This document shows positions 11,010-21,178 of a stretch of DNA of 64,000 nucleotides, piece by piece. Origin of the DNA: Ypsolopha sequella (Eukaryota > Arthropoda > Insecta > Lepidoptera > Ypsolophidae). Below the pieces are notes generated by a model. The model was not told the DNA's origin. It did no database searches and was given only the letters and a program-made list of their open reading frames with translations. The stretch is from positions 9,176,001-9,240,000 of the forward strand of contig OW203991.1 in assembly GCA_934047225.1 (NCBI GenBank), written 5' to 3'. A program made the position numbers and the translations under genes. Position 1 is the stretch's first letter, and each line of letters starts with the position of its first letter.

Positions 11010-11304
11010 GTGAATAAAAATCAAAGCAAAAATAGCTGTTCAAAAATTAAACGAATAAAACTAGTAAAACATGGCGCAGGGACAAACCTCAAAAATCTTT
11101 TTCAATTTCATCCACCTGTGAGTGGTGTCAGTTTAGACAAAATGTTCTGCTGCTAAAAAGTTCACTTTACCTAGAAGAATCGTGATTTGTGCAGGCCACC
11201 TTTTAATATACTATAACACCAAATTTTCCTTTTGTTTAATTCTTCTAGTACTTAGTATCTCAAAACAAATATATTGTTCTCTCACGCCTTTTTTACGCTT
11301 TTAG

Positions 11305-11560
11305 AAAGAAGAAGAAAGAAAAGTAATTTATTTTAAAATACCACAAACACGAGAAAGAACATAAAAACATACAAAATAACAAACAATACAAATTAACAAA
11401 CAGTACGAGTAAACATAACATTAGGAAAACAGTGGTAAATAAAAAAGGATTTCAGCTCAGCTTAATGCTGTAGTAGGGGCTACAGCGCTGGTATTCTGCT
11501 GAACCCTGACTTAAAATTAATATTAAAACTTAACCTATACCTATGCTAGGTGGCTTATAT
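11305..11560 (-). mobile_element. Possible LINE tail, minus orientation
   Basis: On the minus strand the segment ends in a TTTCTTC-type purine/pyrimidine tandem after TAAATTACTTTTC. This resembles the short-tandem 3' ends of the other LINE tails here. The body, with AGGGGCTACAGCGCTGGTAT, matches nothing else in the window. Confidence 0.3.
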
Positions 11561-12050
11561 TTAAATACACATAAAGATAAGAAGAATGTGCAGGAGATAT
11601 TTATAAATAAATGATTATATTTACATAAAACATAAATTATATACATATATACCAAAATAAAAATATATATATACAAGTTAGCACGTTGAGATGGGTCAGT
11701 ATGGAGAAAATCTATACTATAGGGGATAAAGAAATTAGCTCAAAAGACTCTCGTCATCCATTTCTGATAAAATAAAATTTGCATACGAAGATTTTTGAAA
11801 AATTACTTACCTTAGCCAGAAATGGTACTTGCTCATTTTACTAAAAAAAGGACAACCTGTATTATGTCATCTTTTGATAGTGTTGCTAATAAGGACCAAG
11901 TTATGAAAAGTAATATTATGTGGGTTATGGGTTTTGGGATAAGAGCGTTTGTGCTGAAATGTCTTTTTTTGGCTATAAAATGTTTTAGTAAATTATTTTT
12001 TTAATGTTGAAAAATCATAGCATAATTTAATAGCATTTAATAACCTTAAA
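11561..12050. other. No recognisable feature
   Basis: AT-rich DNA with small ATATA runs near 11640-11670 and no supported gene. Confidence 0.5.
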
Positions 12051-12052
12051 TA

Positions 12053-12455
12053 TAAGGTCTTTACATATGAAATTGCTGAAATTTTCTTACATGTTCATGA
12101 GGTCATAATGCCTGAAATTCAATAGCTATTTAAATTATTTATTACTTTCTTGAAAGTGGATTTAAATTTTTTATATTATATTTTTTTATATTTGTTTTAG
12201 TTTTAGTTTGAGTATAAAAATAAATTTTTAAAAAACAGTCCTAAATGCTGTCCATTTTCATGATGTGATTCGTAATAATTTTTTTAAAGCTGACGCATTT
12301 CAAAAATTAAATTAATGTTGTCTTATTCATACACAAAAGAAACTACATAATTTGGATTTGTCATTCCTAAAAAAAAATTTAAAATGTTAGTACTGAAAAT
12401 TGACTTTCCTACGAATTCTCTATAGAAAACGGCAATTTCATATGTAAAAGCCTAA
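12053..12455. mobile_element. Tc1/mariner-type MITE with TA target duplication
   Basis: The left end TAAGGTCTTTACATATGAAA and the right end TTTCATATGTAAAAGCCTAA are inverted, and TA flanks each side (12051-12052 and 12456-12457). The 403-bp unit has no transposase. Its right two-thirds is repeated in opposite orientation at 17426-17760. I recall this kind of TTAGGTCTTTACATATGAAA terminus from lepidopteran mariner-like elements, but I could not check it. Confidence 0.75.
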
Positions 12456-12457
12456 TA

Positions 12458-13725
12458 TATACGAATATATTGAAATATACAATTTTAGTACCCTTTGTTT
12501 TAATAAAATCATTGACTATTTTAATGAAAAGAAGTCACACCTTAGTCAGCCGAAAAGCTGGACACACTTTCGTATGTAGTTTTCAACTACAAGATATTAT
12601 TAAACTTCATGGTACACAAAATACTCACCATTCGTCCTGTTTTAACGAAGATAATAGTGCCTATAAAATAGGACTTCCACAACAGAACAGATTAATTATA
12701 GGAATACAAACTAATTGAGTGCCAGGGTAGGTATGAGGTGCGGGGTGAGAGCAAAGGTGACAGTCGATAATGACGTCCATGTTTCAACTTGTTGATCGAC
12801 TAGTTGAAAGACATAAATTTAAATGCATTCCAATAAATAACTTCTGCCATACTTACTCTATGGACGCATGACACGTTTGATCCTCTCTATTTTCCAACTA
12901 ATTGTGACAAGTTGGACGACAAATCAAACTGAAATCGAGTGGTTTTTGGTACAGTTGTAACGTAAAGTGAACTGCTTATTTGTTTTATATATACTCATTG
13001 TACATACACTTAACACTATACAAAATAATGTCACTCGAACTCAAATTCTGTAAAATCTGTTTATATTCAGATTTGAATCAGAAAAATGATGAACATTAAT
13101 TAATTAATGTAATTTATGACATATTTCAAATGATATTCAAAATTAGATGTCAAAGTTGAAAAAGACATCTATTAGCATTTCTCTAGCCAGTAATAATGTA
13201 CTCAACCTTAACAATTGATTTCAACAGGATATAAATCTCATAATCTTACCGGTCCAATTAACACTTTTGTACTCATCTGTACTCCCTCCCCCGCAAACCG
13301 TCTTCGTCGCGGTTCTCAATTAAGTTGTACCTATACCTATAACTAATCTGTTCTAAAGTGTAAATCCTACATTTTATACACGCAAAATATTATTACCACA
13401 TATGTTTTATTTTAAAACAGTGTCTGTAATCAAATACAAACATATAACCTGACTTTTGCATTTCACTGATATTTCTGCCTGTGCAATTCGTCTTTGCTGA
13501 CAATTTTAGACTGACACAGCTTAACAATGAAATGATTGAAATTTGGCTAACCACCCGCGCTCGTTGCCAGACACATTTCAGAATATATTGGAATTTGTGA
13601 TTTTGTAATAGTGCAGTGTTGATTTCGTGCTCCTATTTGTGGGATATTGTATTATTTCATTGTCATAAAATTACCTAAGGATAAATATATAATAATCATA
13701 TGTATATATTTACAGGTGGTAGAGC
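12458..13725. other. No recognisable feature
   Basis: AT-rich DNA. An 82-codon open frame at 12470-12718 (+) has no recognisable domain. A pyrimidine-rich patch with GTACTCCCTCCCCCGC lies near 13280. Confidence 0.45.
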
Positions 13726-13729
13726 TAAT

Positions 13730-14075
13730 GCCGGGCTCGACTGTGGAGGTACCGCCATCTTACTTGGAGACCCCCTCGAATTAATTCGGGGTGAGTAAGA
13801 GGACAGCTCACAGGCAAAAAACCAGGAGGCCCACCATGCCTGGGACCGATGGATGGCGGTATATCCATCCCTAATAGCCGGGCCTTATATGAAACAGACT
13901 GGTAACGGGCAGCGGCGTCACTGGTGCTAGGATTCCGGCACCGCGCTTACCAACCCGCCTGCCCAGCGTGTGTGAGTATGGGCAATTCTTCCAGGATGAC
14001 CGCCGAGAGTGACAAAGTCCTGGAAAGGCTTATGTCCAGCAGTGGACGAACTATGCTGATGGATGGATGGATGGA
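13730..14075 (+). mobile_element. LINE-derived repeat ending in GTCCAGCAGTGGACG tail
   Basis: A GC-richer block ends with GGCTTATGTCCAGCAGTGGA followed by GGATGGATGGATGG. In one frame the tail reads GKAYVQQWTNYADGWME then a stop, the kind of C-terminus I associate with lepidopteran RTE-like LINEs. Upstream parts (CCCGCCTGCCCAGCGTG and TATGGGCAA) are also a familiar lepidopteran repeat. No reverse-transcriptase motif remains. A short minus-strand relative lies at 43507-43555. Confidence 0.6.
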
Positions 14076-14353
14076 ATAATATGTAATAATAACTTAAACA
14101 ATATTTTATCAATTACTTGAATAAAGTCCATTATTTAATCTTAATCTATTTTTATTTATAGTTTTGTTTGTAATATATTTATTTTCAGGTCTTAAGTTTG
14201 TTTGAGTTTTAAGTATTTTATAGCATCATTTAGTTTTAATTTAAAGTATTTTTTGTCATTTAAGTTTTTTAGAAAGGAAATTAAAAATACTATAAGTAAA
14301 TAACATGCCTACATAAAAACGAACTCAAGTAAAAAAAGGTAGTAAATACAACT
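14076..14353. other. No recognisable feature
   Basis: AT-rich spacer between two repeats. Confidence 0.5.
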
Positions 14354-14775
14354 AAAAAACCGGCTAAGTGCGAGTCAGACTCGCGTACCTAGGGTTCCGT
14401 ATTGCGGATGATAAATTTATTAAATTTCTCAATTTCTCAACCGCTTTATTTTTCCTGTAATCTTTACGTAAACACATATTACCATGATTTTTTTTTTCAT
14501 ATTTTTTGGTCCACCAGTTTTGGAGATAAGGGGGTTTTTAAAGATTTCACGAAACCAGTGCCATTAAGTATAGTAATAGTATATATTTAAAAAATCAGCT
14601 TTTTAATAACCTACAATACAACCCGTGTTGTATTTTTAGGCTTATATTTTTTATTTTTCTCACTTTTGTTTTGGAAATATTTTGAACAATTTCAAATTTT
14701 TCATATTTTTTCGGACGGACAACGGAGTCTCACCATAAAGGTTCCTTTTACCTTTTAGGTACTACGGAACCCTAA
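14354..14775 (+). repeat. Lepidopteran 'ACCGGCTAAGTGCGAGTC' repeat, full-looking copy
   Basis: Begins AAAAAACCGGCTAAGTGCGA and soon reads AGGGTTCCGTA. It ends CGGACGGACAACGGAGTCTC, then TACGGAACCCTAAAA. AGGGTTCCGTA and TACGGAACCCT are inverted near the two ends. This element type is very common between genes in moths and butterflies. Other copies or parts lie at 20622-21178, 23045-23337, 28173-28215, 34681-35552 and 40325-40560. Confidence 0.75.
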
Positions 14776-15000
14776 AAGATAAAAAAAAATTGCCAATATC
14801 GCTGTCGTCAAAGTGATTTTCCTTTGACATGTTTCAATCATAGTAGTATTTTGTGCAATGGGGATGCTTACTGTCAAATTAGTTCCGCATAGAGGGCACT
14901 GTGTGTTTGTGTCTGTTAGCTTGTCAGTTCACATAGAAATATTTAATAATAATAATTTCTTATTTTCATTGACAAGTTAAAGCAATGGGTGTTTGTGTGG
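14776..15000. other. No recognisable feature
   Basis: AT-rich spacer. A short AATAATAAT run lies near 14950. Confidence 0.5.
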
Positions 15001-15009
15001 CTTTTGGAT

Positions 15010-15120
15010 GTAATGGAAAGGGAACTTGAACGACAAGATCTCCTTTCTTTCCTCGCAGCGAAAAACCTCTTTTCTTTAGCTCCTCCTTCAACTGAGCGAT
15101 ACACCAGGTAGAATACATGT
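15010..15120 (-). pseudogene. SAP-domain-like coding fragment
   Basis: Within a 68-codon minus-strand frame (14966-15172), residues 27-46 or so read IAQLKEELKKRGFSLRGKKG, followed by DLV. This fits the helix-turn-helix SAP motif (leucine, KEEL, KRG, G-K, DL) found in DNA-binding proteins and in some transposon-encoded proteins. The frame then loses sense, and neither a start context nor flanking exons are convincing. I treat it as an isolated exon or relic. The motif fit is seen directly; a function is not claimed. Confidence 0.4.
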
Positions 15121-15331
15121 CGAGTACACCAACAAAAAAAGGCACAAAAGTCTTCAGAACTGTGGAATGCAAAACTTACATCTATCAGCGTCTTTTACAA
15201 GAGCGTGATACGAGACAAACACTCAGCGCCATCTACCGTAAAAGCTTTTGGTTTTCTTTTACCATTGTAACTCAATTCGTTCGTTTCGTAAATAAGCACT
15301 CGTATCCTAATGTATAATTACGTTTATTCTA

Positions 15332-15514
15332 ATTAGGGATAGGATAATTGGATCGATATATACCTAAAGTTGGAAAAACTGAGAGAGTTTGTAGGTGTTT
15401 TTACTTTCAAAATAAATAATATTTTAAGAAGCCGACTCCACACCTACAAACTTTTTTAAGGATTTTTATAACTTTAGGTATATATCGATCCAATTATATT
15501 ATCCCTGCTAATTA
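15332..15514. repeat. Foldback (MITE-like) element, ~75-bp arms
   Basis: The left arm has AATTGGATCGATATATACCT and AGTTTGTAGGTGT. The right arm carries ACACCTACAAACT and AGGTATATATCGATCCAATT in reverse order. Outer edges pair through TAATTAG and CTAATTA. The loop is about 45 bp. Confidence 0.8.
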
Positions 15515-15528
15515 CGCACACAATACTA

Positions 15529-15838
15529 ATCTACGACCAAAAAAAATAATTTCACGACAAATGAGAAAAAGAACACCGAAAAAGAGCCATAGCAATTAGT
15601 AAGTAGATGCCTAAGACTAATCAAAAACGAGAACGAGTAGAGGGCGTGGCTTAAAAAATTAAGACAGAACGGTATTGCTTATGATTGGTTCTCTAGCGGT
15701 GTTATAATAAATTTGGCCAATCACAGCGCAAAATTCCGGTGCTATGATGTAATATTATAACATCGGTCAGGCAGGTGTAGATACTCATAAAACCGTTTTT
15801 GATCTTGTTACCTTATTGCAGTATAGGAGTAGATAAAA
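15529..15838 (+). repeat. Dispersed repeat family B, copy 2
   Basis: Same landmarks as 1299-1597 in the same order, with about 40 extra bp in the middle around ATTGCTTATGATTGGTTCTC. It begins within 15 bp of the foldback element to its left. Confidence 0.7.
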
Positions 15839-15983
15839 TTGTTTATTTACATGTAAATATCATGCTCTCAAATTTATGTCAACCCCATGTGTGCCGAAAA
15901 ATATCTCGAAAATATTTGAAATACCAAATAAAGCTTCACCAATATACATTTTTTATCTATAATCTACGACAAGTCAGTCAACA

Positions 15984-16225
15984 CTTTTTCTCCTCGTTTG
16001 ACGAATAGGAACCATAATATACAGAACTGAAATATATTTTATTAGGCGTGTTTCAGCAATATCTAGAGATTTGATATTTTAAATTTAGCTAGCTATTTTA
16101 GTTTTTTTATAAAAATTATAAAAGTAACATTTTTCGCTTTCACTCTGAATCCGCCCCTCTCGCAATGAGCGTGTTTTCGCTTGGAGTGACAGTGACAAAA
16201 ATAAAATACGCATAGCCTCTTAAGT
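15984..16225 (+). repeat. Dispersed repeat family D, copy 1
   Basis: Shared landmarks with 52020-52222 (+) and 34277-34540 (-) are CAGAACT...GTATATTTTATT-like, TAGCTAGCTATTTT, CCGCCCCTCTCGCA, TTTTCGCTTGGAGTGACAGT and GCATAGCCTCTTAA. No coding remnant or inverted terminus was found. Confidence 0.65.
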
Positions 16226-17425
16226 AAGTCAAAAACTAAATATAAATTTAAAATACGTGTAAATTAAAATAATTTCAGTATTAAATAATTTTAACCCACG
16301 TCGTTACATAAAAAAAATATTAACATAAAAGAGCGAAATCGTTTGAATAACAAACTTATAATTATCAGCAGTAAAAAATGTGCTTCAAGTTTAATTAGTA
16401 AATTAAAAAAAGCTCGTTACGATATTTTTGCTCCGACTTACAAAAAATTCGGCTTTGAGATATAATGCTTCATTTCGGAAAAGATTTTGCCTGTCGGGCG
16501 TTCACAGACAGGGATTGCTTGGTGTCAGAATTGAATTTCTATAAGAATATTGGGTGATCACCTGAAAAACTGAATGGTTACTTTTAAGTAGATTAAAGAA
16601 GATTTTCAGATGATTGTGGACAAACACAATGGACAAAAGCATTAATGTTTTTTCACATCCTATTTAGGGCCATACAATTTTTATTGGAACCAGCGGCCAT
16701 TTTGAATGAGTAGCGACCATCTCAAAATAGGCTCCCAAAGAGGTTTGAAATATATATTTTAAGCATGAACCTATATACATCCATGATTTTAAGATTACCA
16801 CCATAAATTTTAAGAAGGCCTCTTTTTTAGGCCTCGGCGAAAAATTTGGTGACTTTTGACGGTTAGAAATCCATACGCAAAGCGGTCCTGTAACGGTCTA
16901 GTTATATAAAAAAAAGTCTACGGAAAAAAAAAACATGGTGGTTTTGTGTGATGTGTCCACATATTTATGCTACACGGAAAACTAGAAGCTTTTCCGAATT
17001 AAACTAATTAAACTTAGTATTCTTTCTAAGTAGTTTATTTTCATTGATATGATAATTTTTGTTTAGATGTTGATGTCAGGATATTTATAAAGAGCTACAG
17101 CCAAAATATTGAAAAAACTAGATAGTATTATTTTATATAGTCTATCTAAATTTTTTATTATATGTAACTGGGGAAAAAATCATATAATACATCCATTACA
17201 TATGCACGATAGCAGTACACAGGGTGGTATAAAAATAAAATAGCAAAGGTTTTTTAATCCCATTGCACGACTACCGCATAAAGCAACTCTGGGATATTTT
17301 TCGCACTAATATTTCCCGCGTAAAATATGCACGCAGACCGTCGCGGTGAAAAATGAACGATATACATAACAGCACATACTACTCAAGTTGTTGGCCCGAG
17401 CTAAGAGAAAATTTGTAATTTGATG
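16226..17425. other. No recognised element
   Basis: AT-rich DNA without supported genes. An isolated ACAGGGTGG at 17219 resembles the terminus of the 6799-7807 element, but nothing else there matches it. Confidence 0.45.
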
Positions 17426-17760
17426 TTAGGTCTTTACATATGAAATTGCCGTTTTCTATAGAGAATTTGAAGGAAACTCAATTTTCAGTACTAACATTCT
17501 TGCATTTTTTTAGGAATGACAAATCCAAATTATGTAATTTCTTTTATGTAAAAATGAGAAAACATATAGCTAATAACAAATTTTTGAAAAGTGTCAGCTG
17601 TAAAAGATATTACGAATCTTATTATGGAAATGGATGGGTTTTAGAACACACTGTTTTTGAAGATTTAATTTTGGTTATCAAACTGACAATGAAAACGAAA
17701 TTTTATACGTAGATTTAAAACCTTGAAATCAACTTAAATTTAAATAATAAATAATAAATT
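17426..17760 (+). mobile_element. Half copy of the TA-flanked mariner-type MITE
   Basis: Begins TTAGGTCTTTACATATGAAA, the same terminus as the 12053-12455 element, and follows that element's reverse complement for about 330 bp before stopping without the second terminus. An open frame of 90 codons (17440-17712) crosses it. The homologous stretch at 12 kb has stops, so I see this frame as fortuitous or as a transposase relic too short to name. Confidence 0.65.
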
Positions 17761-18142
17761 AATTAAAATATTTTATTAAACATCTTCCCTTGAAAATGGA
17801 GTAAAATCCGAAACCGGTTGGGAATTAGCATAAATAAAATGAAACAACAATGTACTCTTACAAGTGTTCAAGATAGGTTTCAAGTTTCACCAAGTGGCGA
17901 CAATCGCAAGTATAAATTTTATAAAATATAAATCACGCGTCATTATGGTTTATTGGTACATTCGATGTTGAAGAGCACAGTATAAATTTTAACTATAATA
18001 ATTATTATTTCTTTCTTTAATTATGTATATTTTATTTACTCATCACATTTTGCATTGAAAAACGTAGTATGATACACGTGAGTAAGGTCAATAACTTACT
18101 CGAAACGTATGAAACACTCGCTACACTCGTGTTTTAAATCGT
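17761..18142. other. No recognised element
   Basis: AT-rich DNA. CCGAAACCGGTTG near 17812 and GAAACTTGAAACCTATC-like sequence nearby resemble parts of 24960-25090, so a further diverged repeat is possible. Confidence 0.4.
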
Positions 18143-18604
18143 GTTTTAACATGTTCCGGCGCGGTACATTATTTGCTCGACTACGTAGAAAAGCAGTAAA
18201 AATCTCCATACAAATTTATATCACAGTAATAGCCGTACTACAACACAAAAAGATATTTGCGATTTGACAGAGCGGTTATAGCCGCAACACGCCGAACAAA
18301 AACCCATACAAACATACTGGTTATTGCCGTACTGTCAGTTTGTGTGAGTACCAGTATGCATGTGAGCCCTGGCCAATAAAAAACGCGGCGCAGCGGGCTG
18401 TAGATCGACAGTACACCGTTGATTTGTTCCTGTAGAATGCCAGTGGAAGTGTTTTGTATGAGACTTTCGAAGAAATTTCACGGAAGTAACCGTTTTGGCA
18501 TTTAGAAAAGATTAAAAATTTACGGGCATCACCGTACTGTCAACCCGCAAGAGGTAAGAAAAACGGCATACGCCGCGCCGTTACCGCGCCGGAACGTGTT
18601 AAAA
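18143..18604. repeat. ~460-bp element with short GC-rich inverted termini
   Basis: TTTTAACATGTTCCGGCGCG at the left edge is complementary to CCGCGCCGGAACGTGTTAAAA at the right edge, giving arms of about 23 bp. The interior is richer in CpG than its surroundings and has no open frame. MITE-like; the flanking duplication is unclear. Confidence 0.6.
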
Positions 18605-18651
18605 AAGTTACAGCCTCCTTACCGCACTTGTAGCATAAACTACTATAGCAG

Positions 18652-19286
18652 ATGTGCTGTGAAGTGGAAATTCAGTACGACAGGCATAATGAACACGTGA
18701 CGCATCTAGAACACGTGATTCAGAGAATCAGAAAGTTAACTTGGATTTTCAAGACTCTACGACATGTAGTGCCAAGCACAAATGCTAGTCTTCAAAACTT
18801 ATCCAGGGACCTCCTCAAAGAGATCTACATATCCTTGGTTGAATCAGTATTAAGATACTGCATTCCAATATGGGGTGGAGCCGCTAAAACAAGATTTCTT
18901 GGAGTTGAACGTGCACAACGGGGACTGATCAAGGTTATGTATTTCAAAAAGAGGAGGTACTCAACTAAAAGATTGTATGAACTGTGCGGACTTCTTTCAG
19001 TTAGAAAGTTATACATTTTACAAATGTTTTAAAAAAGCATAAATCTATGACATCATACGACCCATCTGTAATTAACAAGAGAAGAAGGTACCACGTAGCA
19101 ATCGCCCCCATAGGCAAAACAAAATTTTCGAATATGCAGTACCTACGACGTTCTTCTTCTTTGTACAATATCATAAATAAAAAACTCGACCTATTTAGTA
19201 AACAATATTATGTGTGTAAAAAGGAAACCAAGAAATGGTTGAATTCAATTGATTACGACACAACAGAAAATCTACTAATCAATTAA
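18652..19286 (+). pseudogene. LINE reverse-transcriptase C-terminus, frameshifted
   Basis: The C-terminal end of a non-LTR retrotransposon polyprotein, acting in target-primed reverse transcription. The first frame (18652-19032, 126 codons) reads like the domain after the RT palm: IRKLTWIFKTLRHVVP, then LLKEIYISLVESVLRYCIP, IWGGAAKTRFLGVERAQRG and LYELCGLLSVRKLYILQ. A second frame in another phase (19047-19286, 79 codons) continues with RRYHVAIAPIGKTKF, QYLRRSSSLYNIINKKLD and a lysine-rich end. The phase change near 19015-19035 is a frameshift. There is no catalytic YxDD and no endonuclease, so the copy is 5'-truncated. The style fits the Jockey/CR1 group; I cannot assign a family by eye. Confidence 0.75.
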
Positions 19287-19676
19287 ACGATTATATCAAC
19301 ACTCAAACACACACCCTCTCCCTCACCCTCACACCATCCCTCACCTACACACACTTACTCACTTCCTTACTCTCACAAATGTTTTTGCTGCAGCACTAAA
19401 CTTTGAATTTGTATAATTTGTATTTCATTTATATTATGTTTTGTTTTTTTTATATTATTCTTTGATTGTATAATGTTAGTTTTTTTTTAGTACTCTTATT
19501 CTTATATTACATAGTTAATACTAGAGTAAACATATAGATATACGTGGAAGAGTGGGGTCTTCTGGCACAGGCTGCTCTCAGCTTAAAAGAAGACTCCGGT
19601 CACCACCTTTCTAATTTTTAAGAGCTTTTACAACGAATAAACCATTTTCATTTTCATTTTTCATTTTCAATTCAAC
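19287..19676 (+). mobile_element. 3' UTR and tandem tail of the 18.65-kb LINE
   Basis: After a C-rich CACACTC stretch and a T-rich stretch comes GGAAGAGTGGGGTCTTCTGG, then TTAAAAGAAGACTCCGG. The end is a tandem CATTTT tail (19642-19675) following ACGAATAAACC. The same UTR order is seen at 29521-29650, so two related insertions are present in the window. Confidence 0.7.
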
Positions 19677-19764
19677 GAACAAAAATTTTTAGTTTCTTGG
19701 TATAATTAGATACTTAAATAACACTTCTATATTATAATGTTTGCGTATTTATGTTATGTTAACG

Positions 19765-20160
19765 GGACACCTGACGCTAGAACATCAACAACACCAACTT
19801 TTCAAGGGTTCATTTTAAGAAACTAGGTCTCTCCTCATATTGAAGAAAATATATTTGATATATCCATCTTTTATCTAGAGATTCCACCTATAAACAAGGT
19901 TTTAAGATTTATACTTTTGTCAAAAAAAAATTTTTTTTCCACCCTTTTTTTTTGGTTTTCAAACGTTCGTTTCAAAGACGCAAATATTTTGTTCCCTACA
20001 AAATCTTTCAGTATTAGCTAAAAACACACCAATTTGTTGTTTCGTTGCGTGATCACTAGTATTACGCGTCCAAGAACAAGCGGCCAAACAGCCAACATAT
20101 AATTGCCTCTATGAAAAGCGAATAAGGTCTTTGCCATTAGACTTATTGTGCTGGACGGGT
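19765..20160 (+). repeat. Dispersed repeat family C, copy 1
   Basis: Matches 44113-44600 (+) and 29898-30235 (-). Landmarks are AAAATATATTTGAT, TTTTATCTAG, a homopolymeric A/T block, GTTTTCAAACGTTCGTTTCA, CACCAATTTGTTGTTT, ATCACTAGTATTACGCGTCC and GACTTATTGTGC. Non-coding. This copy lacks about 60 bp found in the 44-kb copy. Confidence 0.7.
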
Positions 20161-20621
20161 AATAAAAAAAGTTGCTAGGGTACGCCATCCTCTTAAACAC
20201 AACACTGAAGTATGAAAATAAAGCACACTAAATAAAGCAACATTCGTAGTAAGGGGCTGGGTGGCTATTGTGGCAAAATTTTTCACACGCTTTATTTTTC
20301 ATACGCATCTGGGAAAAATGTTTTAATATTAAAAGCTTGATCCGTATTTATTTAAAGAGCTTTTAAAAATCACTTGCCTTCCGCCTTAACAAATTTACGC
20401 ATGTTTCAGAATTGCCGTCTTCCACGGTTCTTCTTGCAAATTTTTTCATAATTATTACCTCTTATACCATTTTGTTTATATTGTGATAAATGCCGTGTGA
20501 TAATAATTTTATTAACTATACGTACCTAAGACATGTTATTATGTATGAATCCTGGAAAATTATTGTGTATTTCTGTTTCTTGAGCTTCTATAAAATCGGA
20601 CAAGGCGATTCAGGCCTCGCT
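20161..20621. other. No recognised element
   Basis: AT-rich spacer with no supported gene. ATTTTTCATACGCATC and TTTCAGAATTGCCG recur in diverged form near 21180-21230. Confidence 0.4.
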
Positions 20622-21178
20622 CTTTTAGGGTTCCGTACATATGACCAATTATTTTAAACTAGGTATTTATTTAATTTTAGGTAATACTCTAATTCTGTTA
20701 GACATAAAAAATGCAAAATTAAGTTGGTTGTGTATTTGGAGACGTAACCCTAAAACTACATTATAAATCAGCGTTTTTAGTATTTGTTGTTTAAATACAA
20801 CGTAATATGTTACATAATATACAGAAATTTTAAATTCCTAACTGCTTTAGCATTTGAGATAGACCCCGTTGCAAAAATGGTATAAAAATGGCAACTTAGA
20901 TAACAATCATGTCTATATTCTTTAAGATAAAAAAATAAAAATAAATTTAAAATCTACTTAATCAGTAGACAGTGACAATCCACACGCTAGGAAAATAAAA
21001 ATTCAATTACAGTTTAAACTCTAAATGCGGTTTTGGGTCAACATTTTACACAACATATAAACATTTCAAGTTTCGTATCTATCTCATTCCGTCTAAAAGC
21101 TAGAGACCCGTGACATACGGACAGCGAAGTGACATTAATAGGGCTCCGATTTGCCCTTTGGATAGAAAACCCTAAAAA
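20622..21178. repeat. Decayed copy of the AGGGTTCCGTA lepidopteran repeat
   Basis: Starts with GATTCAGGCCTCGCTCTTTT-like sequence and TAGGGTTCCGTACATATGA. It ends GACATACGGACAGCGAAGTG, then GGATAGAAAACCCTAAAAA. Internal parts are strongly diverged from the other copies. Confidence 0.5.

Noticed and set aside
14984..15035. THAP N-terminus (MGVCVAFGCNGKGT)
   Set aside because: It is followed at once by a stop and lies antisense to the better-supported SAP-like frame. No FPK or CxxH partner follows.
17440..17712. 90-codon frame as a novel small gene
   Set aside because: It sits in a half copy of a MITE, and the homologous stretch at 12.1-12.45 kb contains stops, so the frame is not conserved.
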